From: Agelaius tricolor
Lineage: Eukaryota; Chordata; Aves; Passeriformes; Icteridae
Reading direction: 5' to 3'
Length of the DNA: 64,000 nt
Assembly: GCA_023055355.1 (NCBI GenBank)
Contig: JALJCS010000004.1
Location: 17,824,001 to 17,888,000, forward strand
The position numbers and the translations under genes are program-made. The notes beneath the pieces were generated by a model. It made no database searches. It was not told where the DNA came from and worked only from the letters and a program-made list of their open reading frames with translations. This document shows, piece after piece, positions 15,131-28,244 of the stretch; within the stretch, counting starts at the first letter, position 1; each line of letters starts with the position of its first letter.

Positions 15131-18100
15131 CTGAAAAACAAAACAGATGAAGTTTATAAGTAGCTTGATTTTGAAACAAAAATATTCCATCTTAACCAAG
15201 TCCCACCTAATGTTTGTTTTCATATGCAACAGGATATTCCTTCATATTTTATTATTCTGAAAATATTCAGCAACACAGGACATATATGGCTAAACAAATA
15301 CAAGGGCTCCTTCTTTTATCTCCTAATCACAGTATATTTCCAGGTCACTATGTCAATTACAAAGACAAAGGAAAGCTTCTTAAAAACCATTGAGCTTAAC
15401 ACAGGGAGGTATGACTACTAACTTAGAGAAACTGTATTATCTTTACTGGGTTAAAGTACCATCTAAGTATCTAACCAATCTATTTGGTTAGAAATAATAT
15501 GCTCCCACTCACATAGCAGAATAACTTTGCCTCACACAAGTTTAAAAAAGACTGGTGAAAAAAATGCAACACAAAAGCTTTTAAAAGCACTGATTTCACT
15601 GAAATGACTGCTCATACCAGCAATTTGTTGAGCAGGTCAATAGTTCATAGATCTGATGATTCACAGATCTCTTTAAGTTTCTGGCAATTCTTTCCACCTA
15701 AGATCATCAAATTCCTAAAGCACTTAGTCATCACATTCCTCTAGATAAGGGAGGTAACTGAGGACAATTTTTAAATACATTTTTCAGGATTTAATAACAG
15801 AAAATTTTTACTGTGTGAAAAAAATCTAAGCATTACAGGTTAATTTATTTCAGAATAACATTTCTGGGCCAGAAACACTTATCTATAAGAATTCACTACT
15901 TCAGTGTTGCTTACAAAAGAGGCAAGTGAGATCAGATCACTTCCTTAAGAAATGTCACTGCTAATCTGTGAGAGATGAGGTCGGTCTAATCTGTGAGTCA
16001 GCACTGTCTTCCCACTTTTACTTCAGTTTTGGAAACTTGTCAATTTTCATACAGGGGTTAAAACCTGAAGAATGCCCCTAACTAGTGATCTAGACAAGGG
16101 AAAAAATGTAGCTTAAGCTAACGCCTTACTGAATAATGGAACATAAAGGTGACAAATCTTGAGGTATGGTAAAACTGTTACACAGAAAAATGCATTTACA
16201 TCTAACACTTGACAATTCTTTCATGAATTGTACCCATTTACTTCTTGGAACAATACAGCAACAAAGAGCAATACACCTAGGAAAAATCGGTAGGGAGCAA
16301 TCTGCAAATTTTAGAAAGAACTAACTTAAGCAATTTACAGTCAGGAAGTCATAAGAACTTGTGAAATTAAAAAATTATTTACAGAAACATACCAGTTTTC
16401 CACATTTCATCTCATCCTGAAATCTACCAGTGTATACCCAACAATGCTGAATGCTACCATGGCAACAATATTCAACAATATTCCAACAGGAAGCAATTAG
16501 TTTGCTTAACTACTTTACTAGAAATACAGCATAAGGATTATTTTTCTACTGAACTCAGATGTATTCTCCTATGGACCAAAACACATTAATATAGAACCAT
16601 CACAGATTATGAAAAACCAACTCTAAAATCGTAGCACTTCTGTGATATAGTACCATGCTCAGTCTCACAGATACCTCATAAAAATACAAGAGATAACTAT
16701 TCTCCTCCAGAAAAGCTATTAGTTGAGAAGTAACTGTAATCTTGTATTATATCTTCTGATCTAAAAACCCCCACAAAACTAAAAGAACAATCCCTCCAAA
16801 ACATAAACCAACCATCACTACCTTCACAAATCCACAAAATGTGAAAAATCTTCAGATTTAGAAAATAATACACCCTTTTACAGTAAGCTGTTGAACTATT
16901 ATTCAAGGGAAGTATATTGTAACACCAGTATTACACACTTCCCCCTCACAAGATTTCCAATTCATAGTGAAAATATAAAGTACTAGATATTTTGATTGCA
17001 CTGCTTATGCAGTTATGTATAGAAAAATAACTAAACCACAACAAAAGATATGGTTTTCTACCAGTTTTTTTAATAGAATATTCCCAAATTTGAAATCATG
17101 CTTTGGAGACAGAGAATTTATTCATAATCCTTTTAAAGTCACAATTAATTTGCTAGCAATTAATAAAGTGCTTCACTATGCTCTCTGAACCAATGGATGG
17201 ACACAAGGCTACTGAAGTTAAAACCAGATTTAGCTGCTTAAACTGATTTTCTAGAAACTAAGCCAGTAACTGTTACCAGTTCAAAGCCCTACTGAAGATG
17301 AAACTCTGCTTTCCTAACACTAGTATTCTGAATTCAATACATTTCACTTGCATAGCAACAGTTTTGAAGTTACTAGCAATGAGGCATAAAACCTCATTTT
17401 CTGAAAACAAATTGATGCACTTTAAGAACACTGAATTTTAAGAACATGTAAGTTAAGTCTTTGATTACAAATACACTAAACTCTGTATAACTTAGGATTC
17501 CTAAAAGTGATAAATGACAAAATATCAGACTTAATGCCAACATGCAAATATCTTGATATCCTAATACAGAAAATCATAAAGAGAAGATAATTAAGTCATA
17601 AAATGAAAAATCTTTTACTGCAACTCTTAAGAAATGTTATGCTTCACATAAAGGTAGGAAACCCAAAACCAAAACACACTTCTGATGCACTCAGTCGCAA
17701 TAATCTATTCTGTGTAGAAAGAGCAGATATTCCTTGTTTGGCAATATGTAAGATGACCTATGAAACAATCAACTTTTTAAAGTCATTCTGTTGATAGTGG
17801 CAGATACACTAAAGTACATCCAACATAAGTAGGGGTTTTTTGGATACAAAGTGACACATCCAAATCAACTTTACAGACGAGTCTTTACAGTGTTACAGAC
17901 TGTCAGTAACTTCTGGAAGAGAAGTGCGACTGCCTGCTTGTCAGACACCCATTTCTTCAACACCCAACAGCACAGGTCATGATCAGTGCAGCTGAGGGTT
18001 TCACTTAAAAGACAGACATTGTTTTGACTTGAGAGCTGCTACTCACCAGCCCAGGTGTGTTGCTCATCTGTTTTTACAAGCCTTTCTACACAAAAGCACA

Positions 18101-20110
18101 CTTTAGGAAAAAGTGTGGAAATTGAAGACTACTTTGTCTGATAGTAGCCTAATTATTGCAGAGTGTTTCAGAGGCTATTAAGTGTTAGATTAAAAACACT
18201 AGCATTACAAATTGTCAATCACACCAGTTCTATTTGAGAATAGTGGAATCATACTATCAAAATAGTATCAAAATAGGCAGAAAGACATGATATAAGGACA
18301 GAAAAAAAAGTCATGAAAAAAAATGTTTTGCAATATAAAGGGAAATTATGGAAAAAACAACATGCACAGACTTCTTACTGTGAAATATCTTATCCCCTTT
18401 CTAAAAACTTAATTGTTTACAAACATTAAAATGTTTATATGAGCTTTTAACTCCATGAAAATAAGTGTAACGACCTAAATTAATTCCCTAGCTTAAATTT
18501 TACTTAACATTCATGTCTGTATTTCCATAAAATTGCATGCATTTCACTGCAACACATGGCACAATGCTGTTTAGTGAAAGCTTCATTGCTCTGCTATCCA
18601 CTGAAGAGGGATGCAAGCAGACAAAACCAATGATAATTAATGCTGACACCAAGCATCACAATTTTAAGTGCTTCACTCCTAACCAGCATATTTAAATTTT
18701 ACCATCATGAACACAGAAGGAAGTATTTGCTGAGGAAATGCTTTAGGGGTAGAGAAGTTTGGAAAGAGAGGAAGGGTAATTGCATGTATTGCTTGCATTT
18801 AGATGATACAATTTCTGCCGAAAGTGGCAGGCTTGCACTTTCTCAGCTCTGTTCCAGCTGTCAGAGCCACCAGTGATCAGGCCTTCTGGCACCACCTGGT
18901 GGGCTTTAATATTTTTACTTTGCTATCTAAAACACTTCTGTATACAACTCACTGAGAACTTCCACTGCTAGCTGCTCAGGGGAGGACCAGTGCTTCACAA
19001 AAATGTTCTGGGGAAGGAGTCATTCTAAACTGAAACGCATAAACTAAATTCCTTGGTAAGCAATTGTGACTTCCATAAATTAGGTCAGAACTACTGCTAT
19101 GTATTTCAGATGAAGTAGTAGTATAGTTTATTCCAGCACTAACAAGCTGGATGAAGAATGCTATTCAGCATGTTAGTCTTTTATTCAGACTCCCTAATCC
19201 TTACCATATGAGCAGAAAGGATCATGCTCAGCAAGTCTCCTGCACCTACCTCTTCAAAGGCAATTTTACTGTTAAGATTTCTCCTAAGTAATGATTACAA
19301 TAAAAATATGCTGGTTTTAGTTTGTTACTGTTGGGTTTCTTTTTTCATTACCTAATAAAAAAATCCTAAATGCTTTCCTGTGGTACAAGAATTCAGCAAC
19401 TCAAATTACAAATTTTTGAAATATCTTACCAGCTGAATCAGTATATTAGTTATTAGGAACTTCTTTTATTTTATACTAGGGATTTGTGTGGGTAGTAAGA
19501 TCTGATGTCTGAGAAGAAAGTACAGTTACAGTACATGGAATCTGAAGATAAAAGTGATTTGCAGCTGACAACTATGGAAAAAATACTTTTCAGAAACATG
19601 TTTATGAACTGAAAGACTCCAAATCACGTACAACTACCACTCCACTATCATGGCCTCTGCAGTTTTACCTCTACCCAGAGAGGTGCTGTCTACAATTGTA
19701 CAGAAACAAACAGCACTGGTGTGCAACTGTGTATGCATATACACAAACACACCTATGCCACTGCACTGGTACTGCTCTATGGGGCTTTGACCTGGTCTAG
19801 GGAAAGAAGTCCCTGCCAATAGCAGAGCAGTTAGACTAGATGTTCTTTAAATGCCCCTTCCAACACAAACTACTTTCATGACAGATATAAAACTCACAAA
19901 ATTCAAAATTAACTCCACATTGCAATGCCATAGTGATGAACTGCAGATTATTCAGGAGAAGACTAGAAGAATCTGAAATTTGTGCACACTGTCTTCTGTT
20001 GTCAAGGTGTCTTTAAAATTCAAGAGACAGAACACTGCAATTTCTAATTATTTACTAAAAAATTTTAGCATAAACAAATGGGCAAGTTATTTACCATAAT
20101 GAAAAACAGT
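15131..20110. other. SPIN1 intron 1, AT-rich, no further gene seen
   Basis: Apart from the unnamed repeat at 17,065-17,219, nothing was recognised. Open frames here are short, AT-rich and without family features. Confidence 0.55.
17065..17219 (-). repeat. Unnamed dispersed repeat, copy B
   Basis: This is the reverse complement of 1521-1697 at about 90 percent identity, lacking the extra bases of copy A near 1659-1675. It is flanked by unrelated intron sequence on both sides, so the repeat limits are set by the pair alone. Confidence 0.75.
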
Positions 20111-20114
20111 ATAA

Positions 20115-20868
20115 AAAGGTTTGCTGGTAAGTTCTTGGGGCTGTAGGGAGGGGGTGGAGCTCAGAATTGCATGGGTGTGGCTATTCTATAGCATCAACAC
20201 GAGCACTGCAGGGCACCGCCTTGGGGGAAAGAAAAGGTAAGTACCCCGCAGAAATGACACAACTTTGTTTACCTCTTTTCAGAGAGGTTGCTGGAATCAG
20301 CTGAGTGGACACTGCCCTCTCTTGCCACTCCTGATCCATTCCTGTCCCTGAGGAGAATGCAGCTCTGGGTGTCAAACACAGCTGAGCCCAGTGGAACAGT
20401 TAAAAGCCCTGGTGCTGCTTGGAACCTGTGGAAACCCAGGGAACCAAGCCCTAGCAGAGTGAAGAGGGCACAGGTAGAGGCACTGGGGTGGCAGTCAGCC
20501 ACGGGGAACAAAGCAGTGGCATAGCACAATGTGAATGATCCTGCTTTCAGGGGTCTGTCACTGTTTTTCATTGTCTCAGACCTGCAGGACAGGGAGAGCC
20601 AACTGTGGGGAGAACCTGCCATCTTGTCTTTGTCCTAGCTGCCACAGAGAACTACATGGAGGTGGTGAACATCTGGTTTTGTCTATAATGCACCTTCTCT
20701 TCTTGTATACTTTTGTTATAATATTGCTGCTATTACTGTGCATTTCTTATTCCACTGCTGTTCGCTTTCACTAAATTGTGATCTTAACCCATAGTCTCTG
20801 TCTTCATCAGGAAGAAGGAGAGAGGCTTATTTGGAGTTTAATTTGTGGCTGGTGTCAAATCACTATTC
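20115..20868 (+). repeat. ERVL-type 5' LTR
   Basis: It ends just before the primer-site-like sequence at 20,871. The 3' half (from about 20,550) aligns by eye with 23,225-23,625 and, inverted, with 26,000-26,340. The start is inferred from similarity to the minus-strand copy ending near 27,121. Confidence 0.6.
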
Positions 20869-20870
20869 AT

Positions 20871-20888
20871 TGGTGCCCACTGTGAGCC
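20871..20888 (+). other. ERVL primer-binding-site-like sequence
   Basis: TGGTGCCCACTGTGAGCC directly follows the LTR end. The TGG start and the position fit a primer site. The tRNA is not assigned. Confidence 0.5.
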
Positions 20889-21599
20889 ACAAAAGGGTTG
20901 AAATAACTTTGATCTAAGAATCTGTCTTATTAGGTACAAAATTCGCTAGTTACAGCTGCTCTATTTGTTCACGGAGGTGTGATATTTAACCCTGCATATA
21001 TTCCTATACATGCTCCCCATGAGGCTATTTTTAGAATAGGGAGAAGGATCAGGATTGCTTTGTTGCTGTACTGTGTGACATGATAACATCAATGGCAATA
21101 AAGGTCATCTGGGATGTGTGTTCAGTGCTGTTCACTGGTCCTGGCCTTGGCTGCTACCTCTGAGGATTCATTACTAATAACACCCAGCCTGTAGAGGGGC
21201 CAGAGAACAATGATTTTTCTCAGCCTTTCACCCTTTTTTCCTCCTTTGAGCCTCCTACAACAGTTTTTGAGAATCTTGAATTCCATTTGGATGTTAAAGA
21301 AAGCATATTCTAATTGCAATGTCTGCCAGATTTCTTCAGTGCAGTCTAGAATAAGTGAAATTTAGAATAAATTACGTCTACACAATGTTTTGAGTCAGCA
21401 TAGACACATTTAGGGAAGCTGCTCAGTGAACTGCCCTGAACAGTCTGAGTAGTCTGGGCTGAACAGTCATGACTAGTATAGGATGGTGGATAAAATAAGC
21501 CAGCTTTTAAAGGAGCATGCTGCTCCAGTGGTTTGGAAGTTCACCCCTGAAAAAGAGGGGACCTTGATAAAGTGGCAAAATATTTGAAAGAAAAATGCT

Positions 21600-22260
21600 G
21601 TGACAGCTCCAGAGAGGCGTAAAGTTATGCAACTTGCTGACACTTGTCAGACACTGCTTGTGTGTCTGACAGCATGCCCAGGGAAAGGAGAAGAAAGCAG
21701 AGCAGCAGGCAGCAAGGTGACTCAAACTGCAGCTGAACCAGAGGAACAACCCATGCCAGCAGCAGCTGCCCCTGTTCAGAAGAAAAAATTCAAGAACAAA
21801 TCAATTCACATGGTGAGGAATGAGGATCCTCAAAACCAGAGGAAGAGACAGGGCTGGAGATAATCGCCTGATCCCTATCCATGGGTGAGCTCTGAGATAC
21901 ACAAAAAGATTACAGCCACCAGCCTGGTGAGCCCTACTCACCTGGCTGCTTGATATTGGGATATAGTGGCAAATGGTGCAACACTAGATGGCAATGAAGC
22001 CAAGCAATTAGGATCCCTGTCCTGGAACACAGGCATTGACCAGGGGATTTAGAAAAGACCAGAAACTCTCAGTCTCTGCAAGTAACTCCTGCCAAGTCGG
22101 ATGGAGAGGTATTTTTGCACAGATGACCTTTTAATGCACCAACACAAGTGGAACACCATGGAGGCAAGGTATCCAGTACCTGAGAGAATTAGTTGTAATG
22201 GAGGTAATCTGTAAGATTCAAATAATGAGCAGTCCCCTATAAATACTGATGAATCCAATG
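21600..22260 (+). pseudogene. ERVL gag remnant
   Basis: The frame 21,600-21,863 encodes a lysine-rich segment (PVQKKKFKNK...) of the kind found in avian ERVL gag. After a stop, continuing fragments read 'NEAKQLGSLS' near 21,995-22,025, which matches the same gag further on. Stops and frameshifts break the reading frame. It lies between the two LTRs in the expected place for gag. Confidence 0.65.
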
Positions 22261-22949
22261 TGCGCAAAACATGTGGTGAAGTTCCTAGAGAGTGTGCCAG
22301 TGTCACATGCCAACTCACTGGCAGAGAAGTCCTAGAGGGAAGGAGGAAAAAAAAAGCGAACAATTTGGCTACCAGACTCCAGCTATATAAAGAAACTATC
22401 TCCATCTGTGAAATGATTGTCCAAGAACTTACAACAATGTAATGGGAAAATTAAAGAGGAACAACAACAACAATTTAAAAAAGACTACCCAAAATTTAAG
22501 GAGGAAATGTCCCATGCCCTGCCAGTACAGATCAGAGCTCCTGCTATTAGGCAGCAGGTGCTCCCCAGCTAGAGAGAGAGAGGGTACACACCACAAGGTA
22601 ATCTGTGGTTCTAGATGCATGACCACTGAGAACACGTGAGGAAGTAGGATGGAAAACCCACCTCTGTTCTAGCAGCACTTCTGTTGAGATGAAGAATAAA
22701 CACCACATTAAACTCTTTGATAATAAATGCAGCTCCCGTTTTCCTTGGGCAAGACCTCAGAGCGATTAAAAAGGCTGATGTTACTTCTGATCCTCTTGAA
22801 GGGACCTCCAGGTCATATTTACAAGAAGTAACAAGTACCATGACCAGACCAAGAGATGCCCTGCCTCTAAACAGGAGGGGGAAAGGAATGATCACGTCTA
22901 CTGGAATGTGGATCTGATGCCCCGGTACATAAGACACATAAAAATGTAA

Positions 22950-23630
22950 GGCTTTAATTGGCACTAACACACTGATGCCATCAAGGTATCTTGGGGCAGA
23001 ATCCATCTCTCTTTCTGGCGTGACAGGGGGATCCCAACAGTTGACTGAAGTAAGCATGACTGGAAACGAATGACAAGAACATTCCCTCAGGAATCTGTGG
23101 CTCTGGGTGCCAAGAAGAGCAGAGTCCAGAGGAGTTGAGTGGAGATGTCAAAAGTAGTGTCACTGGTTCAAGAAGCCACCAGGAATGATACAGTGGTTCA
23201 GTGTCACATGGATGGCCTTGCTTTTCAGGGTGTTTCTGCCATTGTTTTCTGTTGTCTTGGGCCTGGGGACAGGTAAAGCTGGCTGTGAAGAGCACATGCC
23301 ATCTTGTCTTTGTCCAAGGAAACCCCACAGCACTGAGTGCAGGAACAGCCACCAACCTGTCTTTACCCTGGTGGCCAGGCAAAGGTAAGTCATGGTGATG
23401 AACACCTGTTTTTGTGTGTAAAGCCTTCTCATTTTCTATACTTTTGTTATCAGCATTGCTACTATTACTGTATGTTTCTTATTCCACTCCTGTTTGCTTT
23501 CAGTAATTGTTATGTCAACCCATAGCGTCTGCCTTTCCCTCCTCTCTTACTAGAAGGGCAGGGAGAAGAGACGTGTCTTATTTGGAGTATAGTTTCCAGC
23601 TGATGTTAAACCACCACAGTTATGAAGGTA
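22950..23630 (+). repeat. ERVL-type 3' LTR
   Basis: It is a direct repeat of the 5' LTR with many differences and indels; the clear match is 23,225-23,625. It extends the pair that brackets the gag remnant. The divergence indicates an old insertion. Confidence 0.6.
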
Positions 23631-25998
23631 AGAGTAAAACCAGGAAAGCTGACATAACTTAGGAATCCTAAAATAAATTTGGTAACACTATTGTAGAACA
23701 ATAACTATGAACAGTAATTATGTTGAAGAATTATCCCAAAGGTTTAGAACTACATGGGTAGCTTTAAAAAGGGTACTATTCTTTCAGAAGGCTGCTATCT
23801 CAGGCAACAGTTTGAGCAAGTTTCATTAAACCTATCATCTTTTAGCACATGTCCTTACCATAGCTCTCTTAAAGTTAGGAATGGTGATCAAGGTGAAAGG
23901 TGTATTTATTTTGTTTTAATTAACTTGAAATACTAGTATGCTCTTACAAGATCACATGTAGATGGTAACCTGTGAATACTGCATTCAAAAGTTCTTACAC
24001 ACATGAAAAATAAAGATGAATGGAAAGAACAGACAGAGAGAAATGCTAGAATTGCAATTTCCATTGTTTCCTATCCAGCCTTTTTACTTTCTCAATTAGC
24101 AAAATGTAGCAGTTAGAGAACCCAGTAGAGTTTGTGCTTTACTTCCATTTACTTCCATAACATTTCCTTCATGTTATACCATTAAAGCAGCTTTCTCACT
24201 AAATCCAGTTCAGCATTACAATGGGTGTAACTTTAAATAAACTCTGACAGTGTGTATTTGGGTTAATTTGTAAATACAGCAGTAAAAACTTCATTAGAGC
24301 TGGGATTACAAAACAGTACTTTAAACAAATGGGCAAGTTATTTACCATTATCTTTTTTAATTTCAGAGACTTAATAACACCTTTATAGGATCAGAGTATT
24401 ACCTTGCAAGACTAATTTTCACAACTCCCTCACTACACTTCTAAACTGCAATAAAAGCACCAGTGAAGAGGTCAGGAGGGCACAGGATTCTCAGTCCCCA
24501 TGTTAGAATGCAGCCTGTTCTGATTTAAGAAAAAAGCATTATAGGCTGAATGATAAAAAGATGTTGTTTTCACCAAGCTTATAAGTAATTTTTGGTGTCG
24601 ACATCTACATGTATTTTAGCATACCCTTACATATATTACCTTACGCTTACATATATTTGTATGCACATGTATTTGCAGTATTCCTCATCATTGTGGGAGA
24701 TTCAAGGTACTAAAAATAAGAGTCTTCTTATCTGCATTAGAGCACCCATTCATCAACAGCATGAAAAACCAAAAAACCCAAGGAAATAGGACCTTTCATG
24801 GTCTACTGAGAAACACCAAACATCCAGAACACAGAGTAATCATGTTAGACTCTACCATGCAGGAGAACTGCTTAAAATTACAGGAAGAACACATTAGATC
24901 ACATTTGATAGCAAGAGTGGATGTTCCTTGAAAAGCCCTGGATTCCTGGGAGAAAAATCAATTTCAGAATTCTAAGCACTATGCAAATAAGGACAGGGTT
25001 TGTCTTAAAATGTTCACATATAAATATGTATTGTAGTTTAAAATGAGTAAAATCCATAGGTGAAAAAGTGCCTGTGAGATGTGGAACTTCCCCATTGTTT
25101 TCCAGCCCAATATAAGAGTCAATAGACCTAACTAGTGCCACATCACTGAAATTGATTACTGAAGTTCACCTTTAGGGACTCAAGGTCTTTCCAAACAGCA
25201 AGAAGTACTTTCCTGAAAGTTTAGGTATCTAGAATCCAGTGCCTACTCTTCTGAAACATAGCAAGGGGTCACTTTCTAAAGTGTCTAGATCCTACTGCAT
25301 ACAAAGAATAGAATTATTTCAGACTTTCTGGACAACTACGAATTAAGATTATGTCATCTTGATTCTCCTCTGACTGGCTTGATATTTTATGCCACACCTC
25401 AGGATATAGCAGAACATGAATGTGGAATTCTGGCCTCAAGAATGCTATTGTTTTCACCTGCCATTTGGGTACTCCTCGGAAAGATCATCTGGCTTGCTTC
25501 CTTTGTGGGTCCTTTAGTGTGGAAGGTAACATTTTCAACATACTTGAACACAAAACAAAATAGCAAGTATATATGACCACAAAACAACTACTTTTTAGCT
25601 TCAGGGTTACAAAGGCCCAGGCTGTACCAGCCTAGGCTTTTGGGGATTTTTCTTTTGTTTGTTTTTTGGTTATTCTTTATAATGGGGAAATGAAAAAAAA
25701 CCAAACAACCCTTACTACAAATTGCCTAAAGAATACTAGCAAACAAAACCAGAGGTTGAAGCATGATCCATTAGAGACCTGGAATTATCAGTTCCTTCCA
25801 CGCGGGTAAGAATCTCAACATAACCTGTGAAAAGCTCCATTGTTAACTTGCATTGTCTGTCCACATACTTGAACAAATCACTGTGTAGGAAACTTTAATA
25901 TGCAGTTATTGTAAGGAAACCCTACTGTAGAGGTTCACAGAACTGTGAGCTCAATGTACAGACATTTTCTCATAAATAGATTTCTTTTTGAGGGCTCT
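23631..25998. other. Intronic sequence, no gene seen
   Basis: AT-rich sequence between two retroelement clusters. No exon, RNA or named repeat was recognised. Confidence 0.5.
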
Positions 25999-27121
25999 TG
26001 TAGCTCAAACACAGATGGAAATTAAGCTTCAAACTACCACTTCTCTTCCTCCAACAGCTCCAGTGAGAAAGGGACAAAAAGGCAGAGATTATGGATTGAG
26101 ACAACAATTCATTAGAAAAACAGCAATGAGCTAAGGAACACAAACAGTAGTAGCAACAATACTAATACAGCAGAATAGAAAAGAGGGTGATCACATGCAA
26201 AAAATGCTTATAGAAGTCCAACTGACCCAGTGTTACCACGTCCAGTGACACACAGATTCCTTAGACAAAGGAGAATATCGTAGACTTTACCATAGCCACC
26301 ATCTTCTTCCCTGAGCCCAAGACAATGAAAAACAATGGTAGACAAATCATCTTGGGAACTTTAGGAAGGAGGTTGACACACTTGAATGCATCCAGAAGAG
26401 TGCAACAAGGCTGGTGAAGAGCTTGGTACACAAGCCTGATGAAGAACAGCCGAGGGAGTTGGGGGTATTTGGCCTGGAGAAAAGGAGGCTCAGGGGTGAC
26501 CTTTATCACTTTCTACAACTTCCTGAAAGGTGGCTGGAGGTAGCTAGGGGTTGGTCTTTTCTCCCACAAGAACAAGAGGACACAGTCTTAAGCTGCACCA
26601 GGGGAAGTTTAAGTTAGACATTAGAAAAAATTCTTCCCTACAAGAGTGACTAGGCACTGGGATTGTCTGCCCAGGGAAGTGGTGGAGTGGAGTCACCATC
26701 CCTGGATGTGTTTTAGAAAAGACTAGATGTAGCACTCTGTCCCATGGTTTAGTTGATGAGGAGGTGTTATGTCATAGGTTGGACTTGATAATTTCAAAAG
26801 GTCTTTTCCAGTCCAGCTCACTCTGTGATTCTGTCTCCACCCATGCTCCTTCCTCAGGCCTAAGACAAAAACCATAATGTACAAATCCCCCAGCTGGACT
26901 GCCCACACACTACTCTGTTGGCTCCTTTGCTCTCCTGAAAAAACAGAACAAAATAAAGGCAGTTTTGCATCATGTTCCCTTTTTCTCCAATTTAAAGCCA
27001 TGCCCTCTAATAATGATGTGGGTGCTATAGAATAACCTGGCCCTGCCCACACAGTTCCAGGTTCCATCTCCCTCCTGGCAACTGTGATGAAATTAACTCT
27101 GTCCTAGCCAAAATTAGGACA
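25999..27121 (-). repeat. ERVL-type solo LTR on the minus strand, split by a CR1
   Basis: The two parts, 26,850-27,121 and 25,999-26,345, read on the minus strand as one LTR of the same family as 20,115-20,868. Shared landmarks include 'ttattctatagca' near the start and 'tgctactactgt...ttct' near the end. A CR1 sits between them with duplicated LTR sequence on both sides. The putative ends are TG at 25,999 and CA at 27,121. No target-site duplication was confirmed. Confidence 0.6.
26340..26845 (+). repeat. CR1 LINE 3' end inserted in an ERVL LTR
   Basis: The text follows the CR1 3' UTR ('ggcctggagaaaaggaggctc', 'ctgcccagggaagtggtgga') and ends in the CR1-type 'tgtgattctgt'. It is flanked by an imperfect duplication of about 40 bp of the host LTR (about 26,298-26,346 and 26,845-26,888). 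Confidence 0.85.
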
Positions 27122-27239
27122 AGTGTGAAATTAAGATCATAGAATAAGGATGGAGAATTACAGATCAGAAGTTTCAATGTGCCTTAACTGTTAACAAGGG
27201 AGGGAGTAAGGGAGAATACAGAGGATTCTGTATTGGCAT

Positions 27240-27515
27240 GCTCTTTCTTTTATTGGTGGTATGTATATGAGCAGTTCCTTCCCATGCATTTTACTACAGT
27301 GGGAATTTTTGTCCTGATGCATTAACCAGGATGTGCTAATCAGATCTCACCTCTGCCAGGCCTAGAATTAGCATGTTCATGTTGCAAATTGTCTCCTTCT
27401 GTACCTGACCTCAAGTTTCCACTGTGATGATTTTACAGACAAGTACCTTCTGTGGTCTTGACAGTCTGAGACAGGAAACTGTGCTCTTTAAGTCCTTACA
27501 CCTTACACCCCGTGG
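27240..27515 (-). repeat. LTR-like repeat, copy 1
   Basis: It is a direct repeat of 30,385-30,620. Both share 'gatgcattaaccaggatgt', 'ggcctagaattagcatgttc' and other blocks, with about 20 percent or more divergence. It lies just after (minus-strand sense) an env transmembrane remnant, as a 3' LTR would. Confidence 0.5.
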
Positions 27516-27554
27516 CTCAAATACTGCCCTCCAGGGACTTTGTTCTTCAGGTCA

Positions 27555-27985
27555 TAGGTTGGCCACAAGCATGATGTATACGAAGCAACAGAAGAAGAAA
27601 AGACAGAAGCAATAACATGAACAGTCATACAATGTACAGTAGCTATCCAAATCATTAAAAATGCAAATCCAATGGCAATCATCAACCCAAGTCTCATTAG
27701 CCACTTCCCCTACCCTCTGAGTCCCAAGGATCAAAGTACTGACATAATCCAGGAACTGGTACTAACTCCTAGAAAACTGTCTTGGTCTTGGAGTGATCGG
27801 CAGCAATTTCTTTTAATTCTGCCTTGGGCTTTTTCAGTCAATGCCACTGCATTGTGAACAGTGATATAACATTCAGTTTTATTAAGATTTAACATTCCAC
27901 ATACCCCTTGCTCGCTTAATAATAACATATCTAAAGCCCTTTTAGACACTTTTTTGGACTTGCAAGTTAAGGTCTCTGAACACAT
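27555..27985 (-). pseudogene. Retroviral env transmembrane remnant
   Basis: The minus-strand frame 27,985-27,731 reads KRALDMLLLSEQGVC followed by a NKTEC segment. This resembles the immunosuppressive and disulphide-loop region of a gamma-type Env, with the final cysteine pair changed to Cys-Tyr. Another frame (27,697-27,503) supplies a hydrophobic, membrane-anchor-like stretch. The shift between frames shows decay. No SU or other viral gene was seen. It is unrelated in sequence to the intact env at 9,607. Confidence 0.55.
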
Positions 27986-28244
27986 ACCTCATCCAGTCAC
28001 TGAGGGTATGTATCTTCAACATAAAAGGTTCTCATGCAAAACAGAAACCAGCTCTCATACAAAAGGTTCTCATGCAAACACATCAGTCCACTGGGCCCAT
28101 ACTCTATTTCTGCAGGGGACAGAGTACAGCTCTGAAGAAGGGCAGAAGAAGACAGGGAGAGGGATCCTTCCTCACTCTGGGCTTCTTGGTGGTGGGCATC
28201 CCCAAGTCGTTCTTCCAGGGGTACCACCTATATGGTCCAAGTTC

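Larger units (their letters stand above)
20115..23630 (+). mobile_element. Degenerate ERVL-type provirus
   Basis: Two related direct repeats (about 20,115-20,868 and 22,950-23,630) behave as LTRs. They share a U5-like tail with the same sequence order: 'tatacttttgttat', 'ttcttattccact', 'cttatttggag'. A primer-site-like TGGTGCCCACTGTGAGCC follows the first at 20,871. Between them lies a gag remnant of the avian ERVL type. Most of gag, all of pol and any env are deleted or unrecognisable, so the element is dead. The LTR start coordinates are approximate. Confidence 0.7.
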
